A stretch of DNA of 64,000 bases from Pacificimonas sp036351775. Its GTDB lineage: Bacteria > Pseudomonadota > Alphaproteobacteria > Sphingomonadales > Sphingomonadaceae. The notes below the pieces were generated by a model. It saw only the letters and a list, made by a program, of their open reading frames with translations, made no database searches and was not told the origin of the DNA. The position numbers and the translations under genes are program-made. The DNA lies in assembly GCA_036351775.1 (NCBI GenBank), contig JAZBPX010000045.1, forward strand, positions 1 to 64,000. Reading direction: 5' to 3'. Within the stretch, counting starts at the first letter, position 1. Every line of letters starts with the position of its first letter. Shown piece after piece: positions 7,306-17,200 of the stretch.

Positions 7306-9318
7306 ATGCCGTTAAGATTCTATCAAGTCGCCGCCGCGCTGTGCGCTTTTGCGCTGACGCCCCCTCCCGCCCAGGCGCAGATTGGCGAGCAGCGCGCGGA
7401 CGACGGCGCGATAGACGAGATGGCGGCCCGGTTTGCCGCCCTTCCGACCGCGAGCAGGCTTCAATTATCGCCAGACGGTCGCCGCGTGCTCTTCATCGAC
7501 CGCAGCAAGCCGCTGCCCATCGTGCATGTCGCCGATATCGACAGCGGCGCGGTTGAGGCCATCGCCAGATCGAGCGAAGCCATGAGCTTTGAAACTTGCC
7601 GCTGGCTGAGCGACGAGCGGATCGGCTGCTCGGCCTTCGGCACCTTCCGCGACGTCGGCCGGGCCTACAATTATTCGCGTTACATCGCGATGGACACGGA
7701 CGGCGACAATGCGCTCCCCCTCGGTCAGCGCATGGGCAGCCGCACGCTTGGATTGAACCAGTTTTCCGGGCGCGTGATCGACGTGCTTCCGGACGATCCC
7801 GAACATATCCTGATGGCCGTCAACGTCCTTCCCGAACGGCAGATCGGGACGCGGCTTGCCAAGAGCGACGAGGGCATGACGGTACAGCGCGTGAACATCC
7901 ACAACGGCCAGATGCGAACGATAACCGGCCCCATCGGCGACGCCGTCACCTACTATACGGATGGCCGCGGCAATGCCCGCGTCTATCTGAAGAACTACGA
8001 AACGGCCGGCGGCTTTATGGGTGATCGGTTTGAGTATCGGATTCGCGCCGACGGCCGCACGAACCGCTGGGAGGAATTGACATCGCAGCGGGCCTCCTCC
8101 GCAGCCTACGCCTCTTTCGAGGGCTTCAGCGAGGACGGACAAAGCGTCTACATGATCCTGCCGCATGAGGGTCGGCATGCCCTGTTCCGCCAGTCCGCCG
8201 ACAGGAGCGGCGAGCCGGAACTGGTCTTCGCCCATGACTGGGTGGATGTGAACGGCCTTGTCACCTTCGGCCGGTATCGGCGGCCTGTCGGTGTGTCATG
8301 GAGCGACGACTATAACCATATCGAGTTTTTCGACGAGGAACTGAAGGCGCTGAACGAATCGCTCGACCGGGCGCTGGACGGCGAACAGTCGATCACGCTT
8401 CTGTCTGAAAGCTGGGACGGCGACCGCATTCTTCTTCTCGCCACCAGTGACCGCAATCCCGGCACCTATTACATCTTCGAAAAGTCGACGAAGCAGCTCA
8501 TCCAGTTGATCGAGAGCCGCGCCTATCTCGACGGCATCGACATGGGCACGGTGACGCCGATCCGCTATTCGGCGGCGGATAACACGGAGATCAGCGGCTA
8601 TCTGACGCTGCCCGCCGGTCAGGATGCGGAGACCGCGGAGAATCTTCCCCTGATCGTCATGCCGCACGGCGGCCCGAACGCACGAGACTATTGGGGCTTC
8701 GACTGGCTGGCCCAGGCCTTCGCCGCCAAGGGCTATGCCGTCGTTCAGCCAAACTATCGCGGCTCGCAGGGTTTCGGGACATACTGGGCCGGAGAGAACG
8801 CACTGAGGAACTGGCGCCAGGCGATCAGCGACGTGAACGACGCCGCCAGGTGGGCCATCGGGACCGGCCTGACATCCGCCAACAAGGTGGCCGCCGTCGG
8901 CTGGAGTTATGGCGGCTATGCGGCGCTGCAGGGCGCGGTGGTCGATCCGCAGCTCTACAACGCCGTTGTCGCCATCGCCCCTGTTACCGACCTTGAACTG
9001 CTGGTGCGGAACGCCTCATCGACGACAGCGCGCAATGTGGTTCGGGAAATGGTCGGCAAGGGACCGCATCTGGTGGACGGATCACCCGCCCGCTGGCCGC
9101 ATATCCTTGAAGTGCCAGTCCAGATGTTTCACGGTTCAGAGGATGTGAACGTGAACGTCCGCCACAGCCGCCATATGGCCAAGCGCCTCGAGGATGCCGG
9201 CAAGCCGGTCGACTATGTCGAGTATGACGGGCTTGAGCATGATCTCGCCAGGACCTCAGCGCGGGCCGACATGCTGACCAGGATTTTCGCGTTTCTGGAC
9301 GCGGAACTCGGTGATTAG
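7306..9318 (+). CDS. Secreted S9-family peptidase (prolyl oligopeptidase / acylaminoacyl-peptidase type)
   Basis: The 670-residue protein begins with a Sec signal peptide (cleavage probably after PPAQAQ, about residue 25), followed by a beta-propeller-like half and a C-terminal alpha/beta hydrolase domain. The serine nucleophile lies in GWSYGGYAAL (about residue 532), the acid residue in HGSEDVNVN, and the catalytic His in YDGLEHDL. This is the order expected for family S9, which cleaves short peptides. It is probably periplasmic. It is monocistronic, with trmJ converging from the other side. Confidence 0.9.
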   Translation: MPLRFYQVAAALCAFALTPPPAQAQIGEQRADDGAIDEMAARFAALPTASRLQLSPDGRRVLFIDRSKPLPIVHVADIDSGAVEAIARSSEAMSFETCRWLSDERIGCSAFGTFRDVGRAYNYSRYIAMDTDGDNALPLGQRMGSRTLGLNQFSGRVIDVLPDDPEHILMAVNVLPERQIGTRLAKSDEGMTVQRVNIHNGQMRTITGPIGDAVTYYTDGRGNARVYLKNYETAGGFMGDRFEYRIRADGRTNRWEELTSQRASSAAYASFEGFSEDGQSVYMILPHEGRHALFRQSADRSGEPELVFAHDWVDVNGLVTFGRYRRPVGVSWSDDYNHIEFFDEELKALNESLDRALDGEQSITLLSESWDGDRILLLATSDRNPGTYYIFEKSTKQLIQLIESRAYLDGIDMGTVTPIRYSAADNTEISGYLTLPAGQDAETAENLPLIVMPHGGPNARDYWGFDWLAQAFAAKGYAVVQPNYRGSQGFGTYWAGENALRNWRQAISDVNDAARWAIGTGLTSANKVAAVGWSYGGYAALQGAVVDPQLYNAVVAIAPVTDLELLVRNASSTTARNVVREMVGKGPHLVDGSPARWPHILEVPVQMFHGSEDVNVNVRHSRHMAKRLEDAGKPVDYVEYDGLEHDLARTSARADMLTRIFAFLDAELGD

Positions 9319-9336
9319 GCGCCAGGCCGAGGCAAA

Positions 9337-10065
9337 CTAGGTCATCCGCCCCCGTACCAGCGTGCTGACGATGCCGCGCAGGGTGCGGATCTCCTGGCTG
9401 GTGTAGCCGGGGCGCGTGAACAGGCTGCGGAGCGTGCGGTGGGCTGTCGGCGCGCGGTCCTCGGCACGGAAATAGCCGCGCTTTTCCAGCGCCGTGTCCA
9501 GCTGCTTGACCAGACCGTCCACCTCGTCCTGCGGCGCCGGGTCATCTAGCGTCTCGCCGCGCGGCAGGTCCGCATGGCGCGACCATTCATAGGCGCAAAG
9601 GATCACCGCCTGCGCCAGGTTAAGCGAGGAGAAATCGGGGTTCACAGGCACGGTCAGGATTTCCTGCGCGTGGCCGACCTCGTCATTGTCGAGGCCCGTC
9701 GCCTCCGCGCCGAACAGGATCGCCGTGCGCCTGCCCCGGCTCACGCTCTCGGTGGCAGCCTCGGCGGGCGTCACGACGCGCTTGATCAGGCCGCGCTTGC
9801 GCACCGTCGTCGCGTAGACCCAGCGGCAGTCCGCCACGGCTTCGGCAACGGTATCGAAGACCGCCGCGCCAGCCAGCACCGCGTCCGCCCCGCTCGCCGC
9901 CGGCCCGGCATCCGGGTTCGGCCAGCCATCGCGCGGCGCAACCAGCCGCATCCGGTCCAGCCCGAAGTTCAGCATCGCCCGCGCCGTCGTCCCGATGTTC
10001 CGGCCCAGTTGCGGCCGCACCAGGACAACGATGGGGTTCAGCGCCTCATTCGCCTCAGTATCCAC
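9337..10065 (-). CDS. trmJ: tRNA 2'-O-ribose methyltransferase TrmJ
   Basis: TrmJ methylates the 2'-OH of tRNA position 32. The 242-residue SPOUT-fold protein has the N-terminal motif VVLVRPQLGRNIGTTARAMLNFGL, the SAM-knot residues ILFGAEATGLDNDEV, and VPVNPDFSSLNLAQAV, which are family hallmarks. A helical C-terminal extension follows. The start is GTG at 10065, two bases after the nrdR stop, so it is almost certainly translated from the same mRNA. A related SpoU/TrmH-family protein is the only real alternative. Confidence 0.9.
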   Translation of the reverse strand: MDTEANEALNPIVVLVRPQLGRNIGTTARAMLNFGLDRMRLVAPRDGWPNPDAGPAASGADAVLAGAAVFDTVAEAVADCRWVYATTVRKRGLIKRVVTPAEAATESVSRGRRTAILFGAEATGLDNDEVGHAQEILTVPVNPDFSSLNLAQAVILCAYEWSRHADLPRGETLDDPAPQDEVDGLVKQLDTALEKRGYFRAEDRAPTAHRTLRSLFTRPGYTSQEIRTLRGIVSTLVRGRMT

Positions 10066-10067
10066 GG

Positions 10068-10559
10068 TCAGAACAGCGTGTCCTTCGGCTCCGGCGCGCC
10101 GTCGCTGTCGCCGTCCGGCATACCCGTTACCAGTTTCTCGAAATCCTTCGCCTCGCGGAACTCGCGGTAGACGCTGGCAAAGCGCACATAGGCCACTTCA
10201 TCCAGGGCATGGAGGCCCTCCATGACCAGTTCGCCCAGCTCCTCGGCGCTGATCTCGCTCTTGCCGCTCGCTTCAAGCTGGCGCTGGATACCGCTGACCA
10301 GCCGCTCGATCTTCTCCTCGGCGACGGGGCGCTTGCGGCAGGCGATGGCGATGGAGCTCGCCAGCTTCTCCCGGTCGAATGCCTGTTTGTCGCCGGACTT
10401 CTTGACGATCCTCAGGTCGCGAAGCTGCACCCGCTCGAACGTCGTGAAGCGCGCGGCGCAGGCCGGACATTGCCGCCGCCGCCGGATCGCGGACCCGTCC
10501 TCGGTCGGCCGCGAATCCTTCACCTGGCTATCGGCGTTCATGCAGAACGGGCAGCGCAT
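10068..10559 (-). CDS. nrdR: Transcriptional repressor NrdR
   Basis: NrdR represses ribonucleotide reductase genes in response to ATP/dATP. The 163-residue protein shows the N-terminal zinc ribbon (CPFC near residue 3 and CPAC near residue 32), RRRRQCPACAARFTTFERVQ, and the ATP-cone domain from about residue 49 (IVKKSGDKQAFDREKL). It ends with YVRFASVYREFREAKDF. It lies 24 bp after glyA and overlaps nothing. It is the third gene of the rpiB-glyA-nrdR-trmJ run, and nrdR following glyA is a common arrangement in alphaproteobacteria. Confidence 0.96.
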   Translation of the reverse strand: MRCPFCMNADSQVKDSRPTEDGSAIRRRRQCPACAARFTTFERVQLRDLRIVKKSGDKQAFDREKLASSIAIACRKRPVAEEKIERLVSGIQRQLEASGKSEISAEELGELVMEGLHALDEVAYVRFASVYREFREAKDFEKLVTGMPDGDSDGAPEPKDTLF

Positions 10560-10583
10560 GGTTCGGCCCCCGCCCGCCTTCGC

Positions 10584-11888
10584 CTAGCGTGCCGGGTAGA
10601 TCGGGAAGCGCGCGGTCAGCGCCTCGACGCGCGCCTTCACCGCCGCCTCGACGTCGCCGTTCGCATCCGCGCCGTTCTTCTGCAGGCCGTCGACCACGTC
10701 GCCGATCATCTCGCCGATCTCGCGGAACTCCGCCTGGCCGAAGCCGCGCGTTGTCCCCGCCGGGGAGCCGAGCCGCACGCCGCTGGTCTTCGCCGGGGGC
10801 AGCGGATCGAAGGGGATGCCGTTCTTGTTGCAGGTGATGCCCGCGCGCAGCAGCGACTGCTCGGCGTCCGCGCCGTTCACGCCGACCGGGCGCAGGTCGA
10901 CCAGAACGACATGCGTGTCGGTGCCGCCGGAAACGAGGTCGCAGCCGCGCTCCTTAAGCGTCGCCGCCAGCGTCTTGGCATTGGCGATCACGTCTTCGGC
11001 ATAGCTGCGGAAACCGGGGCGCAGCGCCTCGCCGAACGCCACGGCCTTCGCCGCGATGACATGCATCAGCGGGCCGCCCTGCAGGCCGGGAAACACCGCG
11101 CTGTTGAACTTCTTACCGAGCGCCTCGTCATTCGACAGGATCATGCCGCCACGCGGACCGCGCAGCGTCTTGTGCGTCGTCGTTGTCACCACATGCGCGT
11201 GCGGCAGCGGGCTGGGGTGCAGGCCCGCCGCGACGAGGCCCGCAAAGTGCGCCATGTCGACGTGAAGATAGGCACCTACCTTGTCGGCGATCTCGCGGAA
11301 GCGGGCAAAGTCAATCTGGCGTGGATAGGCGCTGCCGCCCGCGATGATCAGCTTCGGCTGATTCTCGACCGCCAGTCGCTCAACCTCGTCATAGTCGATC
11401 AGATGGCCGTCTTCCTTCACGCCGTACTGGACCGCGTTGAACCACTTGCCCGACTGGGCAGGCGGCGCGCCGTGGGTCAGGTGCCCGCCCGCCGCAAGGC
11501 TCATACCCAGGATCGTGTCGCCCGGCTTTACCAGCGCCAGCATGACCGCGCCGTTCGCCTGCGCGCCGGCATGCGGCTGGACGTTCACATAGGCGCAGCC
11601 GAACAGCCGCTTCGCCCGGTCCCGCGCCAGGTCCTCGACCGTGTCCGACGGCCCGCAGCCCGCATAATAGCGGCGGCCCGGATAGCCTTCGGCATACTTG
11701 TTCGTAAGAACGGAGCCCTGCGCGGCCAGCACCGCCTCCGACACGATATTCTCCGACGCGATCAGCTCGATCTCGTTCTGCTGCCGCGCCAGTTCGGCCC
11801 GTACGCCGCCGAAGACTTCGGGGTCCGCCGCCTCAAGGCTCTCGGTGAAGAAGCCGTCATAGGATTCGAAGACAGGATTGGTGCTCAT
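10584..11888 (-). CDS. glyA: Serine hydroxymethyltransferase
   Basis: GlyA is the PLP enzyme that interconverts serine and glycine while charging tetrahydrofolate with a one-carbon unit. The 434-residue protein has the expected ELIASENIVSEAVL near residue 40, EGYPGRRYYAGC, and the PLP lysine in TTTTHKTLRGPRGG (about residue 243). It ends with a typical small C-terminal domain. It starts 10 bp after the rpiB stop, so the two genes are probably co-transcribed. Confidence 0.97.
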   Translation of the reverse strand: MSTNPVFESYDGFFTESLEAADPEVFGGVRAELARQQNEIELIASENIVSEAVLAAQGSVLTNKYAEGYPGRRYYAGCGPSDTVEDLARDRAKRLFGCAYVNVQPHAGAQANGAVMLALVKPGDTILGMSLAAGGHLTHGAPPAQSGKWFNAVQYGVKEDGHLIDYDEVERLAVENQPKLIIAGGSAYPRQIDFARFREIADKVGAYLHVDMAHFAGLVAAGLHPSPLPHAHVVTTTTHKTLRGPRGGMILSNDEALGKKFNSAVFPGLQGGPLMHVIAAKAVAFGEALRPGFRSYAEDVIANAKTLAATLKERGCDLVSGGTDTHVVLVDLRPVGVNGADAEQSLLRAGITCNKNGIPFDPLPPAKTSGVRLGSPAGTTRGFGQAEFREIGEMIGDVVDGLQKNGADANGDVEAAVKARVEALTARFPIYPAR

Positions 11889-11898
11889 CGCGCTTGGC

Positions 11899-12336
<438 letters not shown>

Positions 12337-12457
12337 GGCGCGACATGTAGGGGCTCACCGCCCGAGTCGCCACCACGGAATGTGAGGGATTGGTGCATTC
12401 GAGGCTCGCAAGTGCTCGCGCCCCGTGCCACCCCGCTCCCGGATAGGGAGACGCAAA

Positions 12458-13291
12458 TCAGTTCTTAAAAAAGGGCCGATCACCCTTCACCGTCGCGCGC
12501 TCCATCACGCGCCGCGCCGGGAAGTAATCGGACGCCGCGAAATGCTGGCAGGCGCGGTTGTCCCAGAAGGCTATGGAGCCTGCCTCCCAGCGGAACCGGC
12601 ACTGGATTTCCGGGTTCTCCGCCTGCGCGTAGAGATGCGCCAGCAGCCAGTCGCTTTCCTTGGCGCTCAGCTCCTTGATGTGACTTGTGAAGGCACCGTT
12701 CACATACAGTGTGGGCTCGCCGGTTTCGGGATGCGTGCGCACCACCGGGTGTTCCTGCGGCGGATATTTGTCGTGCAGTTCCTCGGGCCGCTTGTTCAGC
12801 CGCTTGGCGAACACCCGCGCGATGTCGTGCACGGCGGTCAGGCCCGTGATCCAGTCCTTGATGGCGGGCGACAGCCGCTCGAACGCGGCGTTCATGTTCG
12901 CGAACAGCGTGTCGCCGCCCACGGCGGGCACCTCGACGGCGCGCAGGATCGAACCGAGCGAGGGTTCCGGCCGCCAGGTCACGTCCGAATGCCACATATT
13001 CTCCTGCCCGCGGCTGTTCGGGCCATGCTCGATGCGAAGGATTTCCGGCTGCTCCTGATCCTTGGGCGTCGCCGGGTGGATCTCCAGATCGCCGAACGCC
13101 TGCGCGAACGCCAGATGCTGGGCCCGGCTGATGTTCTGGTCGCGAAAGAACACGACCTTGTGATCAAGCAGCGCCGCGCGCACCGCCGCGATATCCGCCT
13201 CGTCCAGCGGCCCGGCCAGATCGATGCCGTGCAGTTCCGCGCCGATCATCGGCGTCAGCGGCCGGATGTCCAGTTTTGCCTTCGTTGCCAT
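12458..13291 (-). CDS. TauD/TfdA-family Fe(II)/2-oxoglutarate dioxygenase
   Basis: This family uses Fe(II) and 2-oxoglutarate to hydroxylate small molecules such as taurine, alkyl sulfates or aryloxyalkanoates. The 277-residue protein shows LTPMIGAELHGIDLAGPL, the iron ligands His and Asp in NMWHSDVTW (about residue 92), and the distal ligand His in NRACQHFAASDY near the C-terminus. The start at 13291 (MATKAKLDIRPL) is preferred over an upstream ATG at 13360 because the conserved N-terminus begins there. The neighbours do not reveal the substrate. Confidence 0.9.
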   Translation of the reverse strand: MATKAKLDIRPLTPMIGAELHGIDLAGPLDEADIAAVRAALLDHKVVFFRDQNISRAQHLAFAQAFGDLEIHPATPKDQEQPEILRIEHGPNSRGQENMWHSDVTWRPEPSLGSILRAVEVPAVGGDTLFANMNAAFERLSPAIKDWITGLTAVHDIARVFAKRLNKRPEELHDKYPPQEHPVVRTHPETGEPTLYVNGAFTSHIKELSAKESDWLLAHLYAQAENPEIQCRFRWEAGSIAFWDNRACQHFAASDYFPARRVMERATVKGDRPFFKN

Positions 13292-13422
13292 GATAACCGC
13301 CCTCCCAAGCCGAAAATCGAACAGAAGGATGCCTCGCTTTCGCGCTGCGGGCAAGCGCACGCCCTTGACGGAAGTCCAGCCCGCTATAGTGTCCTATATC
13401 AACAGTACACATGGGAGAGACG

Positions 13423-14280
13423 ATGAACCGCCTATTGACTGCCGCCGCCCTCGCGGTGCTTCCGGCACAGGCTGGTGCCGCCGAGGATGCCGCGCCCGCC
13501 GATACGCAGGTCATGATCCTCGGCACCTACCATTTCGCGAACCCCGGACGCGACGTTGCGAACATCGACGTCGACGACGTGCTGCAGCCCCACCGCCAGC
13601 GCGAGATCGCCGCCATCGTCGACGCCATCGCCACGTGGAAACCCGACCGCATCCTTGTCGAAGCCCAGCGCCCTGCCCCCGACTTCCATATGGAAAGCTA
13701 CGCCGAGTACCGGGCTGGCGACCTGCGCGACAACCGCAACGAGACCGTGCAGATCGGCTACCGCCTTGCAGACCGGCTCGGTCACGCGAATGTCTACGGC
13801 TTCAACGAGCAGGCGAGCGAGGGCGAACCCGATTACTTCCCCATGGGCATGGTCATCGAAACCGCTGAAGCGACCGGCCAATCGGACGTCGTCCAAAGCT
13901 TCATGACGGACATCCAGGCCGAGGTCACTGCCATTAGCGCGGCTCAGGACTTCGAAACGATCCCCGAAAGCCTGCTGAAAGAGAACGACCTCGACGCGGT
14001 CCGAGCTCATCACGCAAAATATTATTACGGCCTGATCCCCGTCGGCGACGGCAAGGACCAGGCCGGCGCGGTCCTCAACGCCCGCTATTACGAGCGCAAC
14101 GCGAAGATGATGGCGAAGATCGACCTGATCGCACGGCCCGGCGAGCGGATCCTGGTGCTGGTCGGTTCAGGCCACCTCTACTGGCTGCACCATTTCGTGA
14201 CCGAAATACCGGGCTACACCTATGTCAGCCCGAACCCCTATCTGATCGCGGCCGATGCGATGCTGGAAAGCAGCGACTAG
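13423..14280 (+). CDS. Secreted TraB/DUF5694-like protein
   Basis: The 285-residue protein has a signal peptide (MNRLLTAAALAVLPAQAGA) followed by VMILGTYHFANPGRD, a His-containing motif, and a C-terminal LVLVGSGHLYWLHHF segment. This pairing of an N-terminal GTYHF and a C-terminal GSGH is characteristic of TraB-like/DUF5694 proteins, whose biochemistry is poorly known. The ATG at 13423 is preferred over 13411 because the GGGAGAGAC between them makes a good ribosome-binding site. It is a lone gene, converging on hemA with an 8-bp gap. Confidence 0.8.
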   Translation: MNRLLTAAALAVLPAQAGAAEDAAPADTQVMILGTYHFANPGRDVANIDVDDVLQPHRQREIAAIVDAIATWKPDRILVEAQRPAPDFHMESYAEYRAGDLRDNRNETVQIGYRLADRLGHANVYGFNEQASEGEPDYFPMGMVIETAEATGQSDVVQSFMTDIQAEVTAISAAQDFETIPESLLKENDLDAVRAHHAKYYYGLIPVGDGKDQAGAVLNARYYERNAKMMAKIDLIARPGERILVLVGSGHLYWLHHFVTEIPGYTYVSPNPYLIAADAMLESSD

Positions 14281-14288
14281 GCACGGGC

Positions 14289-15527
14289 CTAGGCCGCCAG
14301 CCGCAGCTCCAGCCGGTCCCACACTTCGACCAGCGCGCCGACCAGTTCCGCCATCATGGCCTCGTCATGATGCGGGCCGGGCGTAAAGCGCAGGCGCTCC
14401 GTTCCGCGCGGCACGGTCGGGTAATTGATCGGCTGCACATAGACGCCGTATTCCATCAACAGGACGTCGGAGATGCGCTTCGCCTTCACCGGGTCGCCGA
14501 CATGCAGCGGTACGATGTGGGTCGAGCTTTCCATCACCGGCAGGTTCGCGTCCGCCATCAGCGCCTTCAGCCTCGCCGCCGCGGCCTGCTGCGCCTCCCG
14601 CTCCGCATTCGATTCCTTCAGATGCTTTACGCTCGCCAGCGCGCCCGCCACCAGGACCGGCGACAGGCTGGTCGTGAAGATGAACCCCGGCGCATAGCTG
14701 CGGATCACGTCGATCAGCATTTTGGACGCCGTGATATAGCCGCCCATCACGCCGAACGCCTTGCCCAGCGTCCCCTCGATGATGGTCACCCGGTCCGCGA
14801 CCTCGTCACGCTCGGAAATGCCGCCGCCCTGCGCGCCGTACATGCCCACCGCATGCACTTCGTCGAGATAGGTCAGCGCATTATACTTGTCGGCAAGGTC
14901 GCAGATCTCGGCGATCGGCGCGACATCGCCGTCCATCGAATAGACGCTCTCGAACGCGATCAGCTTCGGCGCGGCGGGATCGTCGGCCGCCAGCAGCTCT
15001 TCCAGATGCTCAAGATCGTTGTGCCGCCACACCCGCTTCTCGCAGCCCGCGTTGCGGATCCCTGCGATCATGGAGGCGTGGTTCAGCTCGTCCGAATAGA
15101 CGATACAGCCAGGCAGGATCTTCGCCAGCGTGGACAGCGTCGCCTCGTTGGAGACATAGCCCGACGTGAACAGCAGCGCGCCCTCCTTGGCGTGGAGGTC
15201 GGCAAGTTCGCTCTCAAGCTCGACATGCAGGTGCGTGTTGCCGCCGATATTGCGCGTGCCGCCGGAGCCTGCGCCGACATCGTGCAGCGCCTCCTCCATT
15301 GCGGAGACGACCTTCGGGTGCTGGCCCATCGCCAGATAGTCGTTCGAGCACCAGACCGTGATCGGCTTCGGCCCGTTATGCCCGGCGAAACAGCGCGCGT
15401 TCGGATAGGCGCCCTTGTTCCGCATGATGTCGATGAAGACGCGGTACCGCCCCTCCTCATGAAGGCGGTCGATCGCCTTCTCGAAAATCCGGTCATAGTT
15501 GACCGTCTGCGCCGTCTCGTCTGCCAT
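14289..15527 (-). CDS. hemA: 5-aminolevulinate synthase
   Basis: This PLP enzyme condenses glycine with succinyl-CoA to make 5-aminolevulinate, the C4 heme route typical of alphaproteobacteria. The 412-residue protein starts MADETAQTVNYDRIFEKAI. It has CSNDYLAMGQHP, GSGGTRNIGGN, YLDEVHAVGMYG and the PLP lysine in IIEGTLGKAFGVMGGY, and ends with RFTPGPHHDE. The start at 15527 is set by the conserved N-terminus. The next pathway enzyme, hemB, lies 3 kb away. A perfect FNR-type box is found 149 bp upstream. Confidence 0.96.
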   Translation of the reverse strand: MADETAQTVNYDRIFEKAIDRLHEEGRYRVFIDIMRNKGAYPNARCFAGHNGPKPITVWCSNDYLAMGQHPKVVSAMEEALHDVGAGSGGTRNIGGNTHLHVELESELADLHAKEGALLFTSGYVSNEATLSTLAKILPGCIVYSDELNHASMIAGIRNAGCEKRVWRHNDLEHLEELLAADDPAAPKLIAFESVYSMDGDVAPIAEICDLADKYNALTYLDEVHAVGMYGAQGGGISERDEVADRVTIIEGTLGKAFGVMGGYITASKMLIDVIRSYAPGFIFTTSLSPVLVAGALASVKHLKESNAEREAQQAAAARLKALMADANLPVMESSTHIVPLHVGDPVKAKRISDVLLMEYGVYVQPINYPTVPRGTERLRFTPGPHHDEAMMAELVGALVEVWDRLELRLAA

Positions 15528-15675
15528 AGCGCGCCGATTTAGAGGAGCAGCCCCCAAGTTGAACACCCCCTTTTGTCGCAAGGCTTTAGTTGCGAACGGA
15601 TCGCAATTACTCATGCGCACTTCCCATCCAGTACCAGTGATCAGGCTGCTCTAGGGATGCTGGATGTCGCGTTCC

Positions 15676-15689
15676 TTGATCCCGGTCAA
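15676..15689. promoter_or_regulatory. FNR/FnrL-type box upstream of hemA
   Basis: TTGATCCCGGTCAA matches the FNR-family consensus TTGAY-N4-RTCAA exactly. It lies 149-162 bp before the hemA start and just past the stop of the HIBCH gene, i.e. in the hemA upstream region. FnrL control of hemA is established in Rhodobacter; regulation here is inferred. Confidence 0.6.
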
Positions 15690-15696
15690 AGTGCGC

Positions 15697-16746
15697 CTAC
15701 AAGCGCAGTTCCCCATGCGGCGGCGTCTTGAAATAGCCGTCCACCATCTCCCCCGTCACATCGCGGAGGTTGGACGGGTTCCAGCGCGGCTTCCGGTCCT
15801 TGTCGATCAGCTGCGCGCGCACGCCCTCGAAGAAATCCTCGCCAGTCTTGATATTGCCGACAATGCGGTACTCCCGCTTCAGGCACCCGGCGAGGTCGTC
15901 GTCCGCGCCCTCGCGCAGCGCGCGCAGCGTCAGTTTCATCGAGGTCGGCGACAATTTCATCAGGAGGTCGCGCTGCCCCTCCGCCCAGTCGCTGCCCATC
16001 GACAGGCCGGCCATGATCTCCTCGACACTGTTCGCGCCAAAGTGCCGGTCAATCTCCTCCCGGTGCGCTTCCAGTATGGGCGGCTGTTCCGGGGCCTTCT
16101 GGAACTGCACCAGCACATCCTCCACGCTGTCCACCGGCGCCTCCAGCGCCGCCAGTAGCCCCTCGACATTCGCGCTCTCCGTGTAGTGAGTCGCAATCCC
16201 GGCATACAGGCAGTCCGCCGCCTTGAGCCGCGCGCCGGTCAGGCCGAGATAGGCACCCAGCTCGCCCGGCAGGCGCGGCAGCGCGTGGGTCCCGCCGACG
16301 TCCGGGATCAGGCCGATGCCCGTCTCCGGCATGGCGAACAGCGTGTTTTCCGTCGCGATCCGCACGGGGCCGTGGATCGACAGGCCCACACCGCCGCCCA
16401 TGGTGATGCCGTCGATGACCGCGACATAGGGCTTCGGATAGGTGCCGATCTTGTGGTTCATCCGGTACTCGGTGCCGAAGAACGTCTCCCAGTTCGGCGA
16501 GCCCTCCGTTCCCGAACGGTGCAGCCCGACGACGTCGCCGCCGGCGCAGAAGGCGCGCTCGCCCTCGCCGATGATGGCGACAATGCCGATCTCGTCGTCC
16601 GTTTCCCACGCCTCGAGCTGCGCAAGGATCGCCGCGCACATTTCAAGGTTCAGCGCGTTCAGCGCCTTGGGCCGGGTCAGCGTGATCAGCCCCAGCCGCC
16701 CGCGCCGCTCGAACGCCACATCGTTTGTCTCGATAGGCTCTGTCAT
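15697..16746 (-). CDS. 3-hydroxyisobutyryl-CoA hydrolase (enoyl-CoA hydratase/isomerase family)
   Basis: HIBCH releases CoA from 3-hydroxyisobutyryl-CoA in valine breakdown. The 349-residue length and the motifs LTRPKALNALNLEM, FCAGGDVVGL, GITMGGGVGLSIHG and the catalytic Glu region FAMPETGIGLIPDVGGTH match the hydrolase branch. Also typical are the C-terminal part with LKLTLRALREG and the ending EDFFEGVRAQLIDKDRKPRWNP. Its ATG overlaps the thioesterase stop by four bases. A plain enoyl-CoA hydratase is less likely given the length. Confidence 0.88.
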   Translation of the reverse strand: MTEPIETNDVAFERRGRLGLITLTRPKALNALNLEMCAAILAQLEAWETDDEIGIVAIIGEGERAFCAGGDVVGLHRSGTEGSPNWETFFGTEYRMNHKIGTYPKPYVAVIDGITMGGGVGLSIHGPVRIATENTLFAMPETGIGLIPDVGGTHALPRLPGELGAYLGLTGARLKAADCLYAGIATHYTESANVEGLLAALEAPVDSVEDVLVQFQKAPEQPPILEAHREEIDRHFGANSVEEIMAGLSMGSDWAEGQRDLLMKLSPTSMKLTLRALREGADDDLAGCLKREYRIVGNIKTGEDFFEGVRAQLIDKDRKPRWNPSNLRDVTGEMVDGYFKTPPHGELRL

Positions 16747-17189
16747 GACCGCTCCACCAGTTTGGGTTTCTCCAGGTCAACCGGCGCACCGGTCATCGAC
16801 AGCCGCGCCAGCAGCCGGTCGTCGCCGTCCACAAGGTCCGCTTCCATGAAGGCGATCTTCCGCCCCAGCTTCACGCACCGGCCATTGGCATAGAGCCGCC
16901 CCTTGGGCGCGGGCCGGAAATAGCTGACCTTCAGCTCCAGCGAGGGCACGAACATGCGCTTCTTGCCCTTGGCAATCGCGCTTGTCGCGGCCGCATCGTC
17001 CAGCATGGTCGCGATGATCCCGCCCTGCACCGTGCCGTTCGGGTTGCACAGCATGTCGCCGATGTCGAAAGCCATCCGCACCGTTCCGGCATCCTGATCG
17101 ATCTCCAGGATCTCGGTGTTCAGCAGTTCGGATGTTGGCGTCGAGCGGCTGTTCATCCGCTCGCGCAATTGTTCGTTCGTCATGACCAT
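16743..17189 (-). CDS. PaaI/hotdog-fold acyl-CoA thioesterase
   Basis: The 148-residue protein has the hotdog-fold signature NPNGTVQGGIIATMLDDAAA with the catalytic Asp region, then KVSYFRPAPKGRLYANGRCVKLGRKIAFMEADL. This places it in the PaaI-type thioesterases that hydrolyse aryl- or acyl-CoA esters. It overlaps the HIBCH gene (ATGA) and follows murI by 11 bp, so all are in one transcript. The start could also be the ATG two codons in (17183). The exact substrate is unknown. Confidence 0.82.
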   Translation of the reverse strand: MVMTNEQLRERMNSRSTPTSELLNTEILEIDQDAGTVRMAFDIGDMLCNPNGTVQGGIIATMLDDAAATSAIAKGKKRMFVPSLELKVSYFRPAPKGRLYANGRCVKLGRKIAFMEADLVDGDDRLLARLSMTGAPVDLEKPKLVERS

Positions 17190-17200
17190 GGCGCCGTGCC

